From Armatimonadota bacterium (lineage in GTDB: Bacteria; Vulcanimicrobiota; Xenobia; RGZZ01), in assembly GCA_016868975.1 (NCBI GenBank), contig VGFD01000003.1, forward strand, positions 1 to 35,978: a DNA stretch of 35,978 bases, read 5' to 3'. Numbering within the stretch: the first letter of the stretch is position 1; each line of letters starts with the position of its first letter. The notes beneath the pieces were generated by a model. That model was not told where the DNA came from. It made no database searches and saw only the letters and a list, made by a program, of their open reading frames with translations. Made by a program: the position numbers and the translations under genes. Shown in pieces: positions 16,618 through 27,047 of this stretch.

Positions 16618-17669
16618 GCCGCCACCTCCGTGCGCTTCTCCGCGCGTCTGGGCCACGACAGGCGCAGCGGTGCCCGTCGCGTCCCGACCATCCGCTCCGC
16701 GATCAAGAGGAGCACGGCCAGGCCGATAAAGATCTGGAAGCGATCCTCGTACCGCCGCCGAAGCTGGCTCTCCAGGCGGGTTTTTTCGGCGTTGTTGATG
16801 GCCTCCACGACCGGGCCCAGCATGTCGACGCCGGTCTCGGAGTGCGTGTAGATTCCACCGGCAATTTTCGCAATCTCCTGCAGCGTTTTCTCATCCAGTT
16901 TGCTCGCCACAGGATTTCCGGACGCGTCACGGACGTATCCGATGACGTTTCCGCTGGCGTCCTTCTCGGGAATCTGCTCGCCGTCGGGCTTGCCCAGACC
17001 CACCGTGTGGATCACGACGCCCCGCGCGGCCGCTTCTTTCGCGGCGCCGATGGGATCGCTGCGATGATCCTCGCCGTCACTGATGAGCACCATGACCTTA
17101 GCGCCCTTGCTCTCCTTCGGGTAAGCGCTCAGCGCGGCGCGAATCGCCTCGCCGATGGCGGTGCCGGGCACCGGGATCACGTTGCTGTCCATCTGCTCCA
17201 CGAACATGTGCGCGGCGCTCAAATCCAGAGTAAGCGGGCAGAACACGAACGCGCTGCCGGCAAAACCCACGAGACCCAGGCGATTTCCCTGCAATTTCTC
17301 CACCAGATCGCCCACCTCGCGGCGGGCCACCTGCATGCGGCTGGGCCTGGTGTCCTCGGCGTTCATGCTGGCCGAGCAATCCACCGCCACCACGACGTCC
17401 ACGCCGTTGCGCTCCACGCGGGTGAGGCGGGCGCCCCACTGCGGGCCGGCCAGCGCGATAACCAGGCTGGCGAAGGCCGCCAAGAGCAGCGCGTTTTTCA
17501 TCGCCACGCGGGTGGGGCTGTAGTCGGCGGCCAGCGTGCCCAGCATGCGGCTGGAGGCAAACATCGAGAGGCGCTTGCGGCGCGCCTGCTCGCGGCTGGC
17601 CAGGAAAAATCCCAGGCCGGCCACCAGGACCAGAAACCAGAGATAGTGCGGATGGGCGAAGTGCATCAA
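16614..17669 (-). CDS. batB: BatB-like von Willebrand factor A domain protein
   Basis: VDVVVAVDCSASMNAEDTRPSRMQVARREV, MIDAS DxSxS; ALAGPQWGARLTRVERNG. Confidence 0.88.
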   Translation of the reverse strand: MMHFAHPHYLWFLVLVAGLGFFLASREQARRKRLSMFASSRMLGTLAADYSPTRVAMKNALLLAAFASLVIALAGPQWGARLTRVERNGVDVVVAVDCSASMNAEDTRPSRMQVARREVGDLVEKLQGNRLGLVGFAGSAFVFCPLTLDLSAAHMFVEQMDSNVIPVPGTAIGEAIRAALSAYPKESKGAKVMVLISDGEDHRSDPIGAAKEAAARGVVIHTVGLGKPDGEQIPEKDASGNVIGYVRDASGNPVASKLDEKTLQEIAKIAGGIYTHSETGVDMLGPVVEAINNAEKTRLESQLRRRYEDRFQIFIGLAVLLLIAERMVGTRRAPLRLSWPRRAEKRTEVAA

Positions 17670-18661
17670 GGCACCTCCTGCAAGACGGTTCGCTCAAGAC
17701 CGGCCGCCAGCACCAGCAACAAGATGCCTGGAATGAGCAGCCAGGGGTACAGCTCGCGGTAATCCACGAAATCCTTCGTGGGCCGGGTGGTTTTTTCGAG
17801 CCGGTTGATCTCGTCGTAAATTCCAGTCAGCGATGCATTGTCGGTCGCGCGGAAGAATCGTCCGCCGGTGGCGTCCGCGATTTTGCGCAGGCTGTCCTCA
17901 TCGAGGTCCTCGGCCATGCGCATGACGCGCGGACCGAAAATCGGATCGTCGACCGTAACCGGCGCGGGACCGCGGCCGGCGGCGCCGATGGTGTACACCC
18001 GGATGCCAAACTGCGCGGCCAGTTTCGCGGCGGCCAGGGGCTCGATTTCTCCGGCGTTGTTGCGTCCGTCGGTGAGCAGGATGATGACCTTGCTCTTGCC
18101 GGGCACGTCCTTCAAGCGGTTCACCGCGGTGGCGATGGCGGTGCCCACCGCCGTGCCCTGCACGCGGGTCATGTCCAGCTTCGTGTTTTCCAGCATGGTG
18201 AGCATCGAATCGTGATCGGTGGTCAGCGGACACTGGGTGATCGCCACGCCGCCGAATATCACCAGGCCGATACGGTCGCCGGGCCGCTGCTTGACAAATT
18301 CCATACTCACGTCGCGGGCGGCCGCGAGACGGTTGGGCAGCAAGTCTTCCGCCTGCATGCTGCCCGAGGTGTCGAGCGCCAGCACGATGTCGATGCCGGT
18401 GCTGGAGGAATCCTCGACCTGCAGCCCGGCTTGCGGGCGGGCCAGTGCCGCGATGAGCAACAGGATTGCGAGTGCGGCCAGGACCAGCGGAATGCGGTCC
18501 TCCCAGGAGGGGCGCGCGCTGGCCGACCAGCGGACCAGCGCCAGATCGGAATATCCCAGGCCGGGCTTCGTCTGCCGGCCGCGCCGCAGGTGGTGCCAGA
18601 GCACCGCGAACAGCAGCGGGATCAGCGCGAACGCCAGGGGATCGGCAAAGCGGAATTGCAT
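17666..18661 (-). CDS. batA: BatA-like von Willebrand factor A domain protein
   Basis: IDIVLALDTSGSMQAEDLLPNRLAAARDVSMEFVKQRPGDRIGLVIFGGVA; VIILLTDGRNNAGEI. Confidence 0.9.
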   Translation of the reverse strand: MQFRFADPLAFALIPLLFAVLWHHLRRGRQTKPGLGYSDLALVRWSASARPSWEDRIPLVLAALAILLLIAALARPQAGLQVEDSSSTGIDIVLALDTSGSMQAEDLLPNRLAAARDVSMEFVKQRPGDRIGLVIFGGVAITQCPLTTDHDSMLTMLENTKLDMTRVQGTAVGTAIATAVNRLKDVPGKSKVIILLTDGRNNAGEIEPLAAAKLAAQFGIRVYTIGAAGRGPAPVTVDDPIFGPRVMRMAEDLDEDSLRKIADATGGRFFRATDNASLTGIYDEINRLEKTTRPTKDFVDYRELYPWLLIPGILLLVLAAGLERTVLQEVP

Positions 18662-18665
18662 GTCC

Positions 18666-19703
18666 TCAGGCCTCCTTTCCCTGCACGCGGGCGTGCGAGT
18701 AGGCGCTGCCGTTGGGGTGGATGCGCGGCGGACGCGGCGCGTCCTCGGCCGGCGGGGGCGGCAAGGTTGCCTGCACCAGCCGGCGCGCGGCCGCGACCTG
18801 CGCCTCGGCGCGCTCGGTGGGCGGCACCGCCCTGGCGAATTTCACCAAGTCCGCCTCGTCAAGAATGGCACGCACTTCACGCACCAGCGCCTCGTCGAAA
18901 TTGCGCGCGCGCATTTCGTTGATCAGCTCGGACGTGGTGCGCTCCAACACCGGGATGTGGAAGCGCCCGGAGAGATATCCCCGCACGATTCCAGTGAGCC
19001 GCTCGTAGTGCTCGGGCGTGCGCTGCAGCGTGGGCAAGCGCTCGGCTTCCAGGCGGGCCAATTCTTGCAGCGCCCACTCGTGGGGCAGCAGGGGCGGCAT
19101 CTGGGCCACGCGCTTGCGGCGGCGCAGCAGCCAAGAGATCAGGCCGCCCAGGAGCCCCAGCGCGATCAGTCCGGCGACGCTGGCGGCGGCAATCATCCAG
19201 GCCGGAATCGCGACCTGCACGATGGGCTTCACGTCGCGGATCTCGCCCTGCTTGTCGGTGGGCGCGGGCGGCATGGCGGCGACGCTCAGCTTGAGCGGCG
19301 CGGACTCGGCCATCCCTTCGCGCCCGTCCAATTTGTAGGGGATGCGCAGCGGCGGCACGGTCACGTCCCCGGTATCCCAGGCCACCAGGCGCACGGTGTA
19401 GCGAAGATTCTTGCGGCCCGGCGTCGCGGGCATCGGGGTGAGCACCGCGTCGCGCACTTCGAGCGGATCGAATTTCAGCGCGTCCGGCTCGGGCGGCGTC
19501 ACGGTGGCCCCGGGATCGTACGAGACGTCCACGATGAGGCGCACGACCTGTCCGAGGACCGCCCTGTCGCTCTCCAGGTGCGACTTTGTGTCCACCGGCC
19601 CGGCCGCGATGGCCGGAGTCGAACAGAAGAGCGCCAGTGCCAGCGCGAGGATGACGCGGCGGTAGGCCCGCCGCGTGGACGATGGCCCAAGCGATCCAAT
19701 CAT
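18666..19703 (-). CDS. BatD/DUF4381-like membrane protein of the moxR-bat operon
   Basis: Signal peptide, Ig-like N-terminal region, one TM (AAASVAGLIALGLLGGLISWLL), C-terminal helical domain; located between DUF58 and batA genes. Confidence 0.65.
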   Translation of the reverse strand: MIGSLGPSSTRRAYRRVILALALALFCSTPAIAAGPVDTKSHLESDRAVLGQVVRLIVDVSYDPGATVTPPEPDALKFDPLEVRDAVLTPMPATPGRKNLRYTVRLVAWDTGDVTVPPLRIPYKLDGREGMAESAPLKLSVAAMPPAPTDKQGEIRDVKPIVQVAIPAWMIAAASVAGLIALGLLGGLISWLLRRRKRVAQMPPLLPHEWALQELARLEAERLPTLQRTPEHYERLTGIVRGYLSGRFHIPVLERTTSELINEMRARNFDEALVREVRAILDEADLVKFARAVPPTERAEAQVAAARRLVQATLPPPPAEDAPRPPRIHPNGSAYSHARVQGKEA

Positions 19704-20638
19704 GCGGCCCTCCTTGCGCGGCGGCGGCGCGCCTGCTTGGTGACGAAAAAGCGCACCAGGGTGGGCACCACCGGCTCGCTGGCGGAAAACTCCGCGTAGT
19801 CGGCGCCGGCCGAATCCAGCAGCCGGCGCGCGATCTGGCGGCGATGCGCGGCGCCCTCGCCGAAGCGGCGCTGGAACTCGGCCGACGAGGTGTCGAGCAC
19901 CAGCATGCGCCCGGTCTCCAGATCCCGCAGGCGCACGCGGCCCATGCGGGGCATCGCCTCCTCCCGTGGATCGGTCAGGCGGAACGCGGACAGGTCGTGC
20001 CGCTGCTGGGTGAGACGCAGCGCGGCCACCAGCCGGGGATCCGGTTCCGGGGCCATCGGGTCCGCGGGCAGGCCGCGGTCTCCCAGAAAATCGGACAGCA
20101 GGAACACGACGGCGCGCCGCTTCTGCACCCGGTTGAGGTAATCGAGCGCGGCGCGGAGGTCGGTGCCGGTGCCCTGCGGCTCCGGATCGAGGATTTCGCG
20201 GATGAGGCGAAGCGCGTGCCGGCGCCCTTTGCGCGGGGGAATATATTTCTCCACGCGATCGGTGAACAGCAGCAGCCCCACCTTGTCGTTGTTGCGCAGC
20301 GCCGAAAACGCCAGAATGGCCGCGATTTCCGAGGCCATCTCGCGCTTGCTGCGCGCGCCACTGCCGAACGCCAGCGACGCGCTTACGTCGACCGCGAGCA
20401 TCACGGTCAATTCCCGATCCTCGTCATTCTTCTTGACGAACGGGCGCCCGAAGCGCGCGGTCAAATTCCAGTCAATGGAGCGGATGTCGTCGCCGGGCTG
20501 GTATTCCCGCACCTCGGCGAACTCGATGCCGCGGCCCTTGAACAGGCTCTCGTACTTGCCGGCGAACATTTCGTCGACCAGTTTGGCAGTGGCAATTTCA
20601 ATCCGCCGGATCTGCCGGCGGGTTTCTTCGGTAAACAT
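19700..20638 (-). CDS. DUF58-family protein
   Basis: GRGIEFAEVREYQPGDDIRSIDWNLTARFGRPFVKKNDEDRELTVMLAVDVSASL is the DUF58 signature. Confidence 0.93.
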   Translation of the reverse strand: MFTEETRRQIRRIEIATAKLVDEMFAGKYESLFKGRGIEFAEVREYQPGDDIRSIDWNLTARFGRPFVKKNDEDRELTVMLAVDVSASLAFGSGARSKREMASEIAAILAFSALRNNDKVGLLLFTDRVEKYIPPRKGRRHALRLIREILDPEPQGTGTDLRAALDYLNRVQKRRAVVFLLSDFLGDRGLPADPMAPEPDPRLVAALRLTQQRHDLSAFRLTDPREEAMPRMGRVRLRDLETGRMLVLDTSSAEFQRRFGEGAAHRRQIARRLLDSAGADYAEFSASEPVVPTLVRFFVTKQARRRRARRAA

Positions 20639-20660
20639 GGAGCCCCTCCGCGAAATTACT

Positions 20661-21650
<990 letters not shown>

Positions 21651-21781
21651 GCGTTACCTCTTGGTATGGGAGCGAGGCTCCCTTAGTAGTCAAAACACCC
21701 GTCGAATTGCGGGTGCCCTCGGACACCCACAAGACGCCCCCTTTCAGGGACCGGTTCCCGGGGGCGGGGGAAATTTTTCGA

Positions 21782-21800
21782 GCAGGCACCAAATGCCTGC
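21782..21800. other. inverted repeat upstream of cheY
   Basis: gcaggca-ccaaa-tgcctgc, perfect 7-bp arms in the moxR/cheY divergent intergenic region. Confidence 0.5.
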
Positions 21801-21917
21801 CGGAAAGGGATTCCTCTAGCCGGGAATGAAGTCAGACACAGTCCTATCGCCTTCGGTGGGCGCCCGGGCGTCATTGCCGATCGCCTCCGGAGAGGCCGGG
21901 CAAAGAAAGATGCAGGC

Positions 21918-22355
21918 GTGAAAGTTCGGGCGCTGGTCATCGAGGACTCTCCCACGGTCCGCACCGTCATTCTCAAGCTGCTCCGACATTCGGCGCTGGC
22001 CGACTTTGAGTTTGTCGAAGCCGGCGACGGCATGGAAGCCCTGGAATTATTCGATCCGAGCCAGTTTGACATCATCTCCGCCGATTGGAACATGCCGCGC
22101 ATGAGCGGCGTGGCGTTTGCCTATCAGGTGCGCGCCATCCCGGAAGCGAAGCACATCCCCATCGTGATGATCACTTCCGAGCGCTCCATGGGCAAGATGA
22201 TGGACGCCATGGACAACGCAGGCGTCGACGCCTACGTCTGCAAGCCGTTTCCCCCCGAGGAGCTGCGCCAGAAGCTGGCGCCGTTGTTCGAGAACCTGGG
22301 CCAGCGGGGGAAGAAGTCAGGCGGCCTGCTGGGCAAGTTTCTCGGCAAGAAATAG
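21918..22355 (+). CDS. cheY: CheY-like response regulator
   Basis: VRALVIEDSPTVRTVILKLLR; IISADWNMPRMSGVAFAYQVR; IPIVMITSERSMGKMMDAMDNAGVDAYVCKPFPPEEL. Confidence 0.88.
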   Translation: MKVRALVIEDSPTVRTVILKLLRHSALADFEFVEAGDGMEALELFDPSQFDIISADWNMPRMSGVAFAYQVRAIPEAKHIPIVMITSERSMGKMMDAMDNAGVDAYVCKPFPPEELRQKLAPLFENLGQRGKKSGGLLGKFLGKK

Positions 22356-22357
22356 CC

Positions 22358-23966
22358 TTGGGCGCGCATGACGAGGTAGTCGGCGACTTCCTCATCGAGA
22401 GCTACGAGAATCTCTTCAAGCTCGACAGAGACCTCGTCACGCTGGAGGAAGAGCTCAACCACCGCACCCTCATCGCCGGAATCTTCCGCACGATCCACAC
22501 CATGAAGAGCGCCAGCGGCTTCCTGGAATTTCCCCGTCTGGAGAGCCTCGCACACGCCGGCGAAACCCTGCTCGCGCGGCTGCGCGACGGCGAAACGCCG
22601 ATCTCCCGCGGGGTTATCAACGGGCTGCTCTCGCTGGTGGACGCGTTGCGCCAGGTCCTGGCCACCATCGAGACCACCGGAGCCGAGGGAGACCTCGATT
22701 ACGGCGTGCTGGAGCGCCAGTTGATCGCGATGTCCGAGGCACCCGCCGACGGGACGGCGGTCCACTACGAGCCCACCTTCCTCCCCTTCACCGCGCGTGC
22801 CGTGGAGGCGATGATGCGCGTCCCGACGCCGCCTTCGCCGGCCACCGTGCAGGCCGAGGAGGACATGCTGCCGGAGCGCCTGGGCGACCTCCTCCTCCGG
22901 GCCGGCCGGGTGACCGAGGCGGAGATCGCATCGGCCGTGGAGGCCCAGCATGCCGGGGATCGCCGCAAGCTGGGAGAGATCCTCATGGAGCGCGGCGTCA
23001 TCAATGCCGAGGACGTGCTGGAGGCGCTGCGCACCCAGGACGAGAACGCCCCGCCGCCCCTCCCCCAGCGCATCGGCGACCTCCTCATCGAGGCCGGGCG
23101 GGTGACTCCGGCCGACGTGGCGGCCGCCGTCAGGCAGCAGGTCGCGGGGGACAGACGGCGGCTCGGCGAGATCCTCGTGGCGCGGGCCGGGCTCACCCAG
23201 GCCGAGCTGCTCGACATCCTCAACACGCAGTCGCGGCTGGCCACTCGGCAGATCCTCGCGCACACGTTGCGCGTCGAGGCGCGCGCCCTGGAGAGCCTGC
23301 AAAGCCAGGCCGGCGACCTCGCCGCGCTCCTGCACACCAGCGGCCACGCGGAATTTGGCGCGCTGGCCCAGGGACAGGTGGACTCCCTGCGCTGCCTCCG
23401 CGTGCAGCCGATGTCGTCGCTGTGGGGACGTTTTCCCCGCTTCGTGCGCGATCTCGCGATGGGTCTCGGAAAAAAAGTGCGGCTGCACCTCGAGGGGCGC
23501 GAGGTGCCGGCCAACCGCGGGCTGCTGGAATCCCTCAAGGATCCGCTTGACCCACCTGCTGCGCTACGCGGTGGATCACGGCATCGAGCCGCCGGAAGTG
23601 CGGACCGAGCGCAACAAGCCGGCCGAGGGGAGCCTCACCCTGCGCGCGCGCGCCGCCGACGGCAAACTCATCGTGGAGGTGGTCGACGACGGAGCGGGGA
23701 TCGATCCCGCCTACGTGATCGCGCGGGCGGTGGCGTCGGGAAAGGTGCCGCCGGAGCAGGCCCGCCGGCTGCGCGAGCGGGAGGCGCTGCGGCTCATTTT
23801 CATGCCGGGCTTTTCCATGTCGACCAGCGTTACGCACGTGTCGGGCCGCGGCGTGGGAATGGATGCAGTGCGCAACCGGGTCGAGAGCCTGGGCGGCACG
23901 GTGGACGTGGACAGCCGCCCGGGAGCAGGCACCACGATACGATTCACAGTCCCCATGGAGGGTTAA
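22358..23966 (+). CDS. CheA-like histidine kinase: Hpt, two MshEN-like repeats, kinase core, no CheW domain; apparent 1-nt frameshift near 23547
   Basis: FRTIHTMKSASGFLEF (Hpt); RLGDLLLRAGRVTEAEIASAVEAQ..KLGEILMERGVINAEDVLEAL and RIGDLLIEAGRVTPADVAAAVRQQ..RLGEILVARAGLTQAELLDIL; then, in the +1 frame, THLLRYAVDHGIE, VVDDGAGID, GRGVGMDAVRNRVESLGGTVDVDSRPGAGTTIRFTVPMEG*. Probable TTG start. Confidence 0.7.
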
Positions 23967-24017
23967 CCTGCGGGGCTCTCCGGCCGATACATGGGCAACA
24001 TCCGAGAAGGAGAGCGT

Positions 24018-25067
24018 ATGGTAACCGGGGTTGGCAGCACGTCCTTCGTCCCCGCCGCGAATGCGTCGGGGCAACCGCTCGAAGATCTGACGCTGTTTCA
24101 CGGCGCCCTTCAACAGGCTTCCACCCGCCAACCTCCACTATCCGTCCCCTTAGCGCCGCAGCGGTCCGCGCTGGATCCGGTGGCCGACCGCATGCTCATG
24201 CTGGACGGACTGGTGGCCTCCACCGCCGTCGCGCGCCTGGCCCCCGAGCCGGTCGCCGTCGCCGAGCGGTCCGCGGCGATCGTGTCTATCCCGGACGACG
24301 CGCCGGTGATGGCTCCGGAGGCGCCGCCACAGGTCGGGATGGTATCGCCGCCACCGCCGATTCGACCTGAGCCACCGGCGACGCGGACCACGCGCTCGGA
24401 TTTCGAAGGGCTGCGCGAAGGACAGCGCGACGACGGCCCCGACGGTCCCATCGCCCGCATGCAGCGCGTTCTCTTGAAGTGGAACCCGCGCCTCGGAGTG
24501 CGCCCGAACGGACGCTACGACCGCGCCACCCGCGAGAGCGTCCTTCTCTACAAAGCCATTTACACGACCGGCCGCGACGGCCGCAGCATGGATCCGGAAA
24601 CCGCCCGCAACCTGTCGGCGATGGAGGACGGTTCCTTCTGGAAAAATCCCCCGGAAAAATCCGCCGCCGGCCGCCTGCTGTATGCCGCCAGCCGGGACCT
24701 GGGCAAGCCCTACCGACTGGGCGCCGACGGCCGGAACGCCACCGACTGCGCGATGCTCACCCGCGAGGCGCTGCGCCGGGCCGGGCTGGTCGACGAGAAT
24801 TTCACGCGCTGCGCCGACCTTCAGTTCAAACACGCGGAGCGCGGCGACGGACTGCGCGCCGTAAAGGACGCGCCCCAAGCCGGCGACCTGGTTTTCTTCA
24901 ACAATCCCACCTCGCAGTCGTCCATTGCCTACCGCGGCATCACCCACGTCGGCATCTACCTGGGCGACGGTCACATGCTGGCGGCCTCCAGCGGGCACGG
25001 GCGGGTCGTCATTCAGCCGCTCCAGGGCCGCCTGTCACGCCACATCGCCGGCTACGCGCGGCCCTGA
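24018..25067 (+). CDS. NlpC/P60-family peptidoglycan hydrolase with peptidoglycan-binding-like domain
   Basis: MQRVLLKWNPRLGVRPNGRYDRATRESVLLYK (PG-binding-like); RNATDCAMLTREALRRAG and ITHVGIYLGDGHMLAASSGHGRVVI (Cys and His motifs). Confidence 0.75.
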   Translation: MVTGVGSTSFVPAANASGQPLEDLTLFHGALQQASTRQPPLSVPLAPQRSALDPVADRMLMLDGLVASTAVARLAPEPVAVAERSAAIVSIPDDAPVMAPEAPPQVGMVSPPPPIRPEPPATRTTRSDFEGLREGQRDDGPDGPIARMQRVLLKWNPRLGVRPNGRYDRATRESVLLYKAIYTTGRDGRSMDPETARNLSAMEDGSFWKNPPEKSAAGRLLYAASRDLGKPYRLGADGRNATDCAMLTREALRRAGLVDENFTRCADLQFKHAERGDGLRAVKDAPQAGDLVFFNNPTSQSSIAYRGITHVGIYLGDGHMLAASSGHGRVVIQPLQGRLSRHIAGYARP

Positions 25068-25090
25068 TTCCTTTTTTCTGGCATCAATAA

Positions 25091-25125
25091 AAAAACGAGG
25101 CATTTTGGATGCCTCGGTTTTTTTT
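25091..25125. terminator. rho-independent terminator, bidirectional
   Basis: aaaaacgaggcattttggatgcctcggttttttttg: cgaggca/tgcctcg stem flanked by A-run and T-run. Confidence 0.88.
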
Positions 25126-25138
25126 GACTTGCGCCGGC

Positions 25139-25417
25139 TCAGCGTGCGGTGATCTGCTCGAGCAGCGCGAGCGCCTGGGGGATGTTGCCCTCGCCCACCA
25201 GCTGCCCCAGCCGCTGGTGCTCCGTGGCATTGATGCGGTCGCCCGCGGTGGAGAGCATCTGCGCCATGCGCATGCTCTGCTCGAAGGCGTCCTCGACGGG
25301 CGCCTGCACCTGCGAGGAGTTGGGACGGCGCGGCGCGGCCGCGTCCTGTCCCCCGGAGAAGAACATGTCCTTGATCAGGGAGATGCCGTAAAGGGCCAGG
25401 TTCAGAGGAATCTTCAT
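25139..25417 (-). CDS. small hypothetical protein
   Basis: MKIPLNLALYGISLIKDMFFSGGQDAAAPRRPNSSQVQAPVEDAFEQSMRMAQMLSTAGDRINATEHQRLGQLVGEGNIPQALALLEQITAR between flagellar genes. Confidence 0.5.
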   Translation of the reverse strand: MKIPLNLALYGISLIKDMFFSGGQDAAAPRRPNSSQVQAPVEDAFEQSMRMAQMLSTAGDRINATEHQRLGQLVGEGNIPQALALLEQITAR

Positions 25418-25582
25418 ATGGTGGAACCTCATCACTGTTGGAATGCTCGCGGGCTTATCGGACAAAGCGACCGGAAAATTAACCCCGGCCGGGGGCTAAA
25501 TTTTTGGCGGCCGGATCCGATAAGGGTCCAGCAACAGACAGGCCGTCCTCAAACGGCCAAACACTTCGGAGGCACACTACTC

Positions 25583-26371
25583 ATGATGCGATCGGTTTAC
25601 ACCGCGGCCAGCGGAATGAGCACCCAGCAGCATCACATCGACACCATCGCGAACAACCTGGCCAACAGCAACACCACGGGCTTCAAGAAGTCCCGCATGG
25701 AGTTCCAGGACCTTATGTATGACACGGCGCGGCCGGCCGGCGCCACGCTGGCCACCGGCGGCACGGTGCCCCTCGGTACCCAGACCGGCCTGGGCGCCAA
25801 GACCGCCGCCACGCAGCGGATCATGTCGCAGGGCGTCTTCCAGCAGACCGGCGGCCAGCTCGACGTGGCCATCGAGGGTGACGGCTACTTCCAGATCCAG
25901 CTCCCCGACGGCAGCCTCGCCTACACCCGTGACGGCGCCTTCAAGCGTGACGCCCAGGGCCAGCTGGTCACGACGGACGGCTACATCTTGAGCCCTCAGA
26001 TCACCATTCCGCAGGACGCCACCAACATCGTGGTCGGCACCGACGGTAAGGTGAGTGTATTTTTGCAGGGACAGACCACTCCCACGGACGCCGGCCAGAT
26101 TACCCTGGCGCGCTTCCCGAACCAGGTCGGCCTCACTTCCAAGGGCCGCAACCTGTACGCGGAATCGCCGGCTTCGGGCACGCCGGTCACCGGAAATCCC
26201 ACGACGACCGGCCTCGGCTCGCTCTCCCAGGGCTTCCTGGAAATGTCCAACGTGCAGGTCGTGGACGAGATGGTGAACATGATCACCGCGCAGCGCGCCT
26301 ATGAAATCAACGCGCGCGTCATCCAGGGCGCCGACCACATGCTCGGCATCGTCGCCCAACTGAAGCAGTAG
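25583..26371 (+). CDS. flgG: flagellar distal rod protein FlgG
   Basis: MMRSVYTAASGMSTQQHHIDTIANNLANSNTTGFKKSR...GYFQIQLPDGSLAYTRDGAFKRDAQGQLVTTDGYIL...QGFLEMSNVQVVDEMVNMITAQRAYEINARVIQGADHML. Confidence 0.97.
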   Translation: MMRSVYTAASGMSTQQHHIDTIANNLANSNTTGFKKSRMEFQDLMYDTARPAGATLATGGTVPLGTQTGLGAKTAATQRIMSQGVFQQTGGQLDVAIEGDGYFQIQLPDGSLAYTRDGAFKRDAQGQLVTTDGYILSPQITIPQDATNIVVGTDGKVSVFLQGQTTPTDAGQITLARFPNQVGLTSKGRNLYAESPASGTPVTGNPTTTGLGSLSQGFLEMSNVQVVDEMVNMITAQRAYEINARVIQGADHMLGIVAQLKQ

Positions 26372-26388
26372 TCGCGGAGGCTCTCAAA

Positions 26389-26958
26389 ATGCGGCATTTT
26401 TTGCTGGTCATTGCTTTCCTGCTGTCCTGTGCCGGGTACGCACACGCCGCCGCCCAGGTGCTTCCCGGACGGGATATCGGCGCCGCCGCCGAGCGCTTCG
26501 TGGCGACCTCGGTCGGCATCTCGCAGGGCGAGGTGCGCAGCGTCTACAATGTTCCGGACCACAGCGTACCGGTCGGCGGCCTGGAGCTGAAGCCCCGCTG
26601 GCAGCGCGGGATGAACCCGCCGGCCGCGGGATTTCGGGGACGGGTGAACGTGCCGGTCACCATCCTGGTGGGCAAGAAAATCATCCAGGAAATTCCGGTG
26701 CTGGTGGAAGTGGCCTCGCCCGGACCCGGGCCCGGCATGACCGGCGGCCCCGGCGCCGCCACGACGGCCGCGGTCGGCGTGCGGGGCGGGGACCCGGTAA
26801 CGGTCACGCTGCTCGGCAGCGGCATGAAGCTACAGATGAGCGGCGTGGCCCAGCAGCCGGGAAAAATTGGCGAGCGCGTGCGCGTGCAGGTGAAGGACCC
26901 GTACCGGGTCATCATGGCGCGCGTGGTCAGCGACCGCGAAGTCACCATTGAGCCTTAG
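26389..26958 (+). CDS. flgA: flagellar P-ring chaperone FlgA-like protein
   Basis: Signal peptide; C-terminal GGDPVTVTLLGSGMKLQMSGVAQQPGKIGERVRVQVKDPYRVIMARVVSDREVTIEP is SAF/FlgA-like; lies between flgG and flgH. Confidence 0.8.
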   Translation: MRHFLLVIAFLLSCAGYAHAAAQVLPGRDIGAAAERFVATSVGISQGEVRSVYNVPDHSVPVGGLELKPRWQRGMNPPAAGFRGRVNVPVTILVGKKIIQEIPVLVEVASPGPGPGMTGGPGAATTAAVGVRGGDPVTVTLLGSGMKLQMSGVAQQPGKIGERVRVQVKDPYRVIMARVVSDREVTIEP

Positions 26959-26959
26959 A

Positions 26960-26977
26960 GCGTGTCGACAGACACGC
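26960..26977. other. hairpin-forming inverted repeat between flgA and flgH
   Basis: gcgtgtc-gaca-gacacgc, perfect 7-bp arms. Confidence 0.5.
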
Positions 26978-27047
26978 GGTAAAACGCTGGAAACAGGCCG
27001 TTAAGACGATGAAGGCGTCGGCTGTGCCGGCCCCTGACTAGGAGAGA

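Noticed and set aside
15574-16851. Long leucine-rich + strand ORF (LLLLLGLR repeats)
   Set aside because: Antisense shadow of the Q/K/A minisatellite in the batC-like gene; no independent start context or family signal.
18219-19799. 526-aa + strand ORF
   Set aside because: Antisense to batA and its neighbour; H/R/G-rich shadow composition.
22232-23488. 418-aa - strand ORF
   Set aside because: Antisense to the CheA-like gene, which carries clear Hpt and repeat motifs.
23541-23556. Programmed +1 frameshift in the CheA-like gene
   Set aside because: No slippery sequence or nearby stop as in prfB; the original frame stays open far downstream, so indel or sequencing error is more likely.
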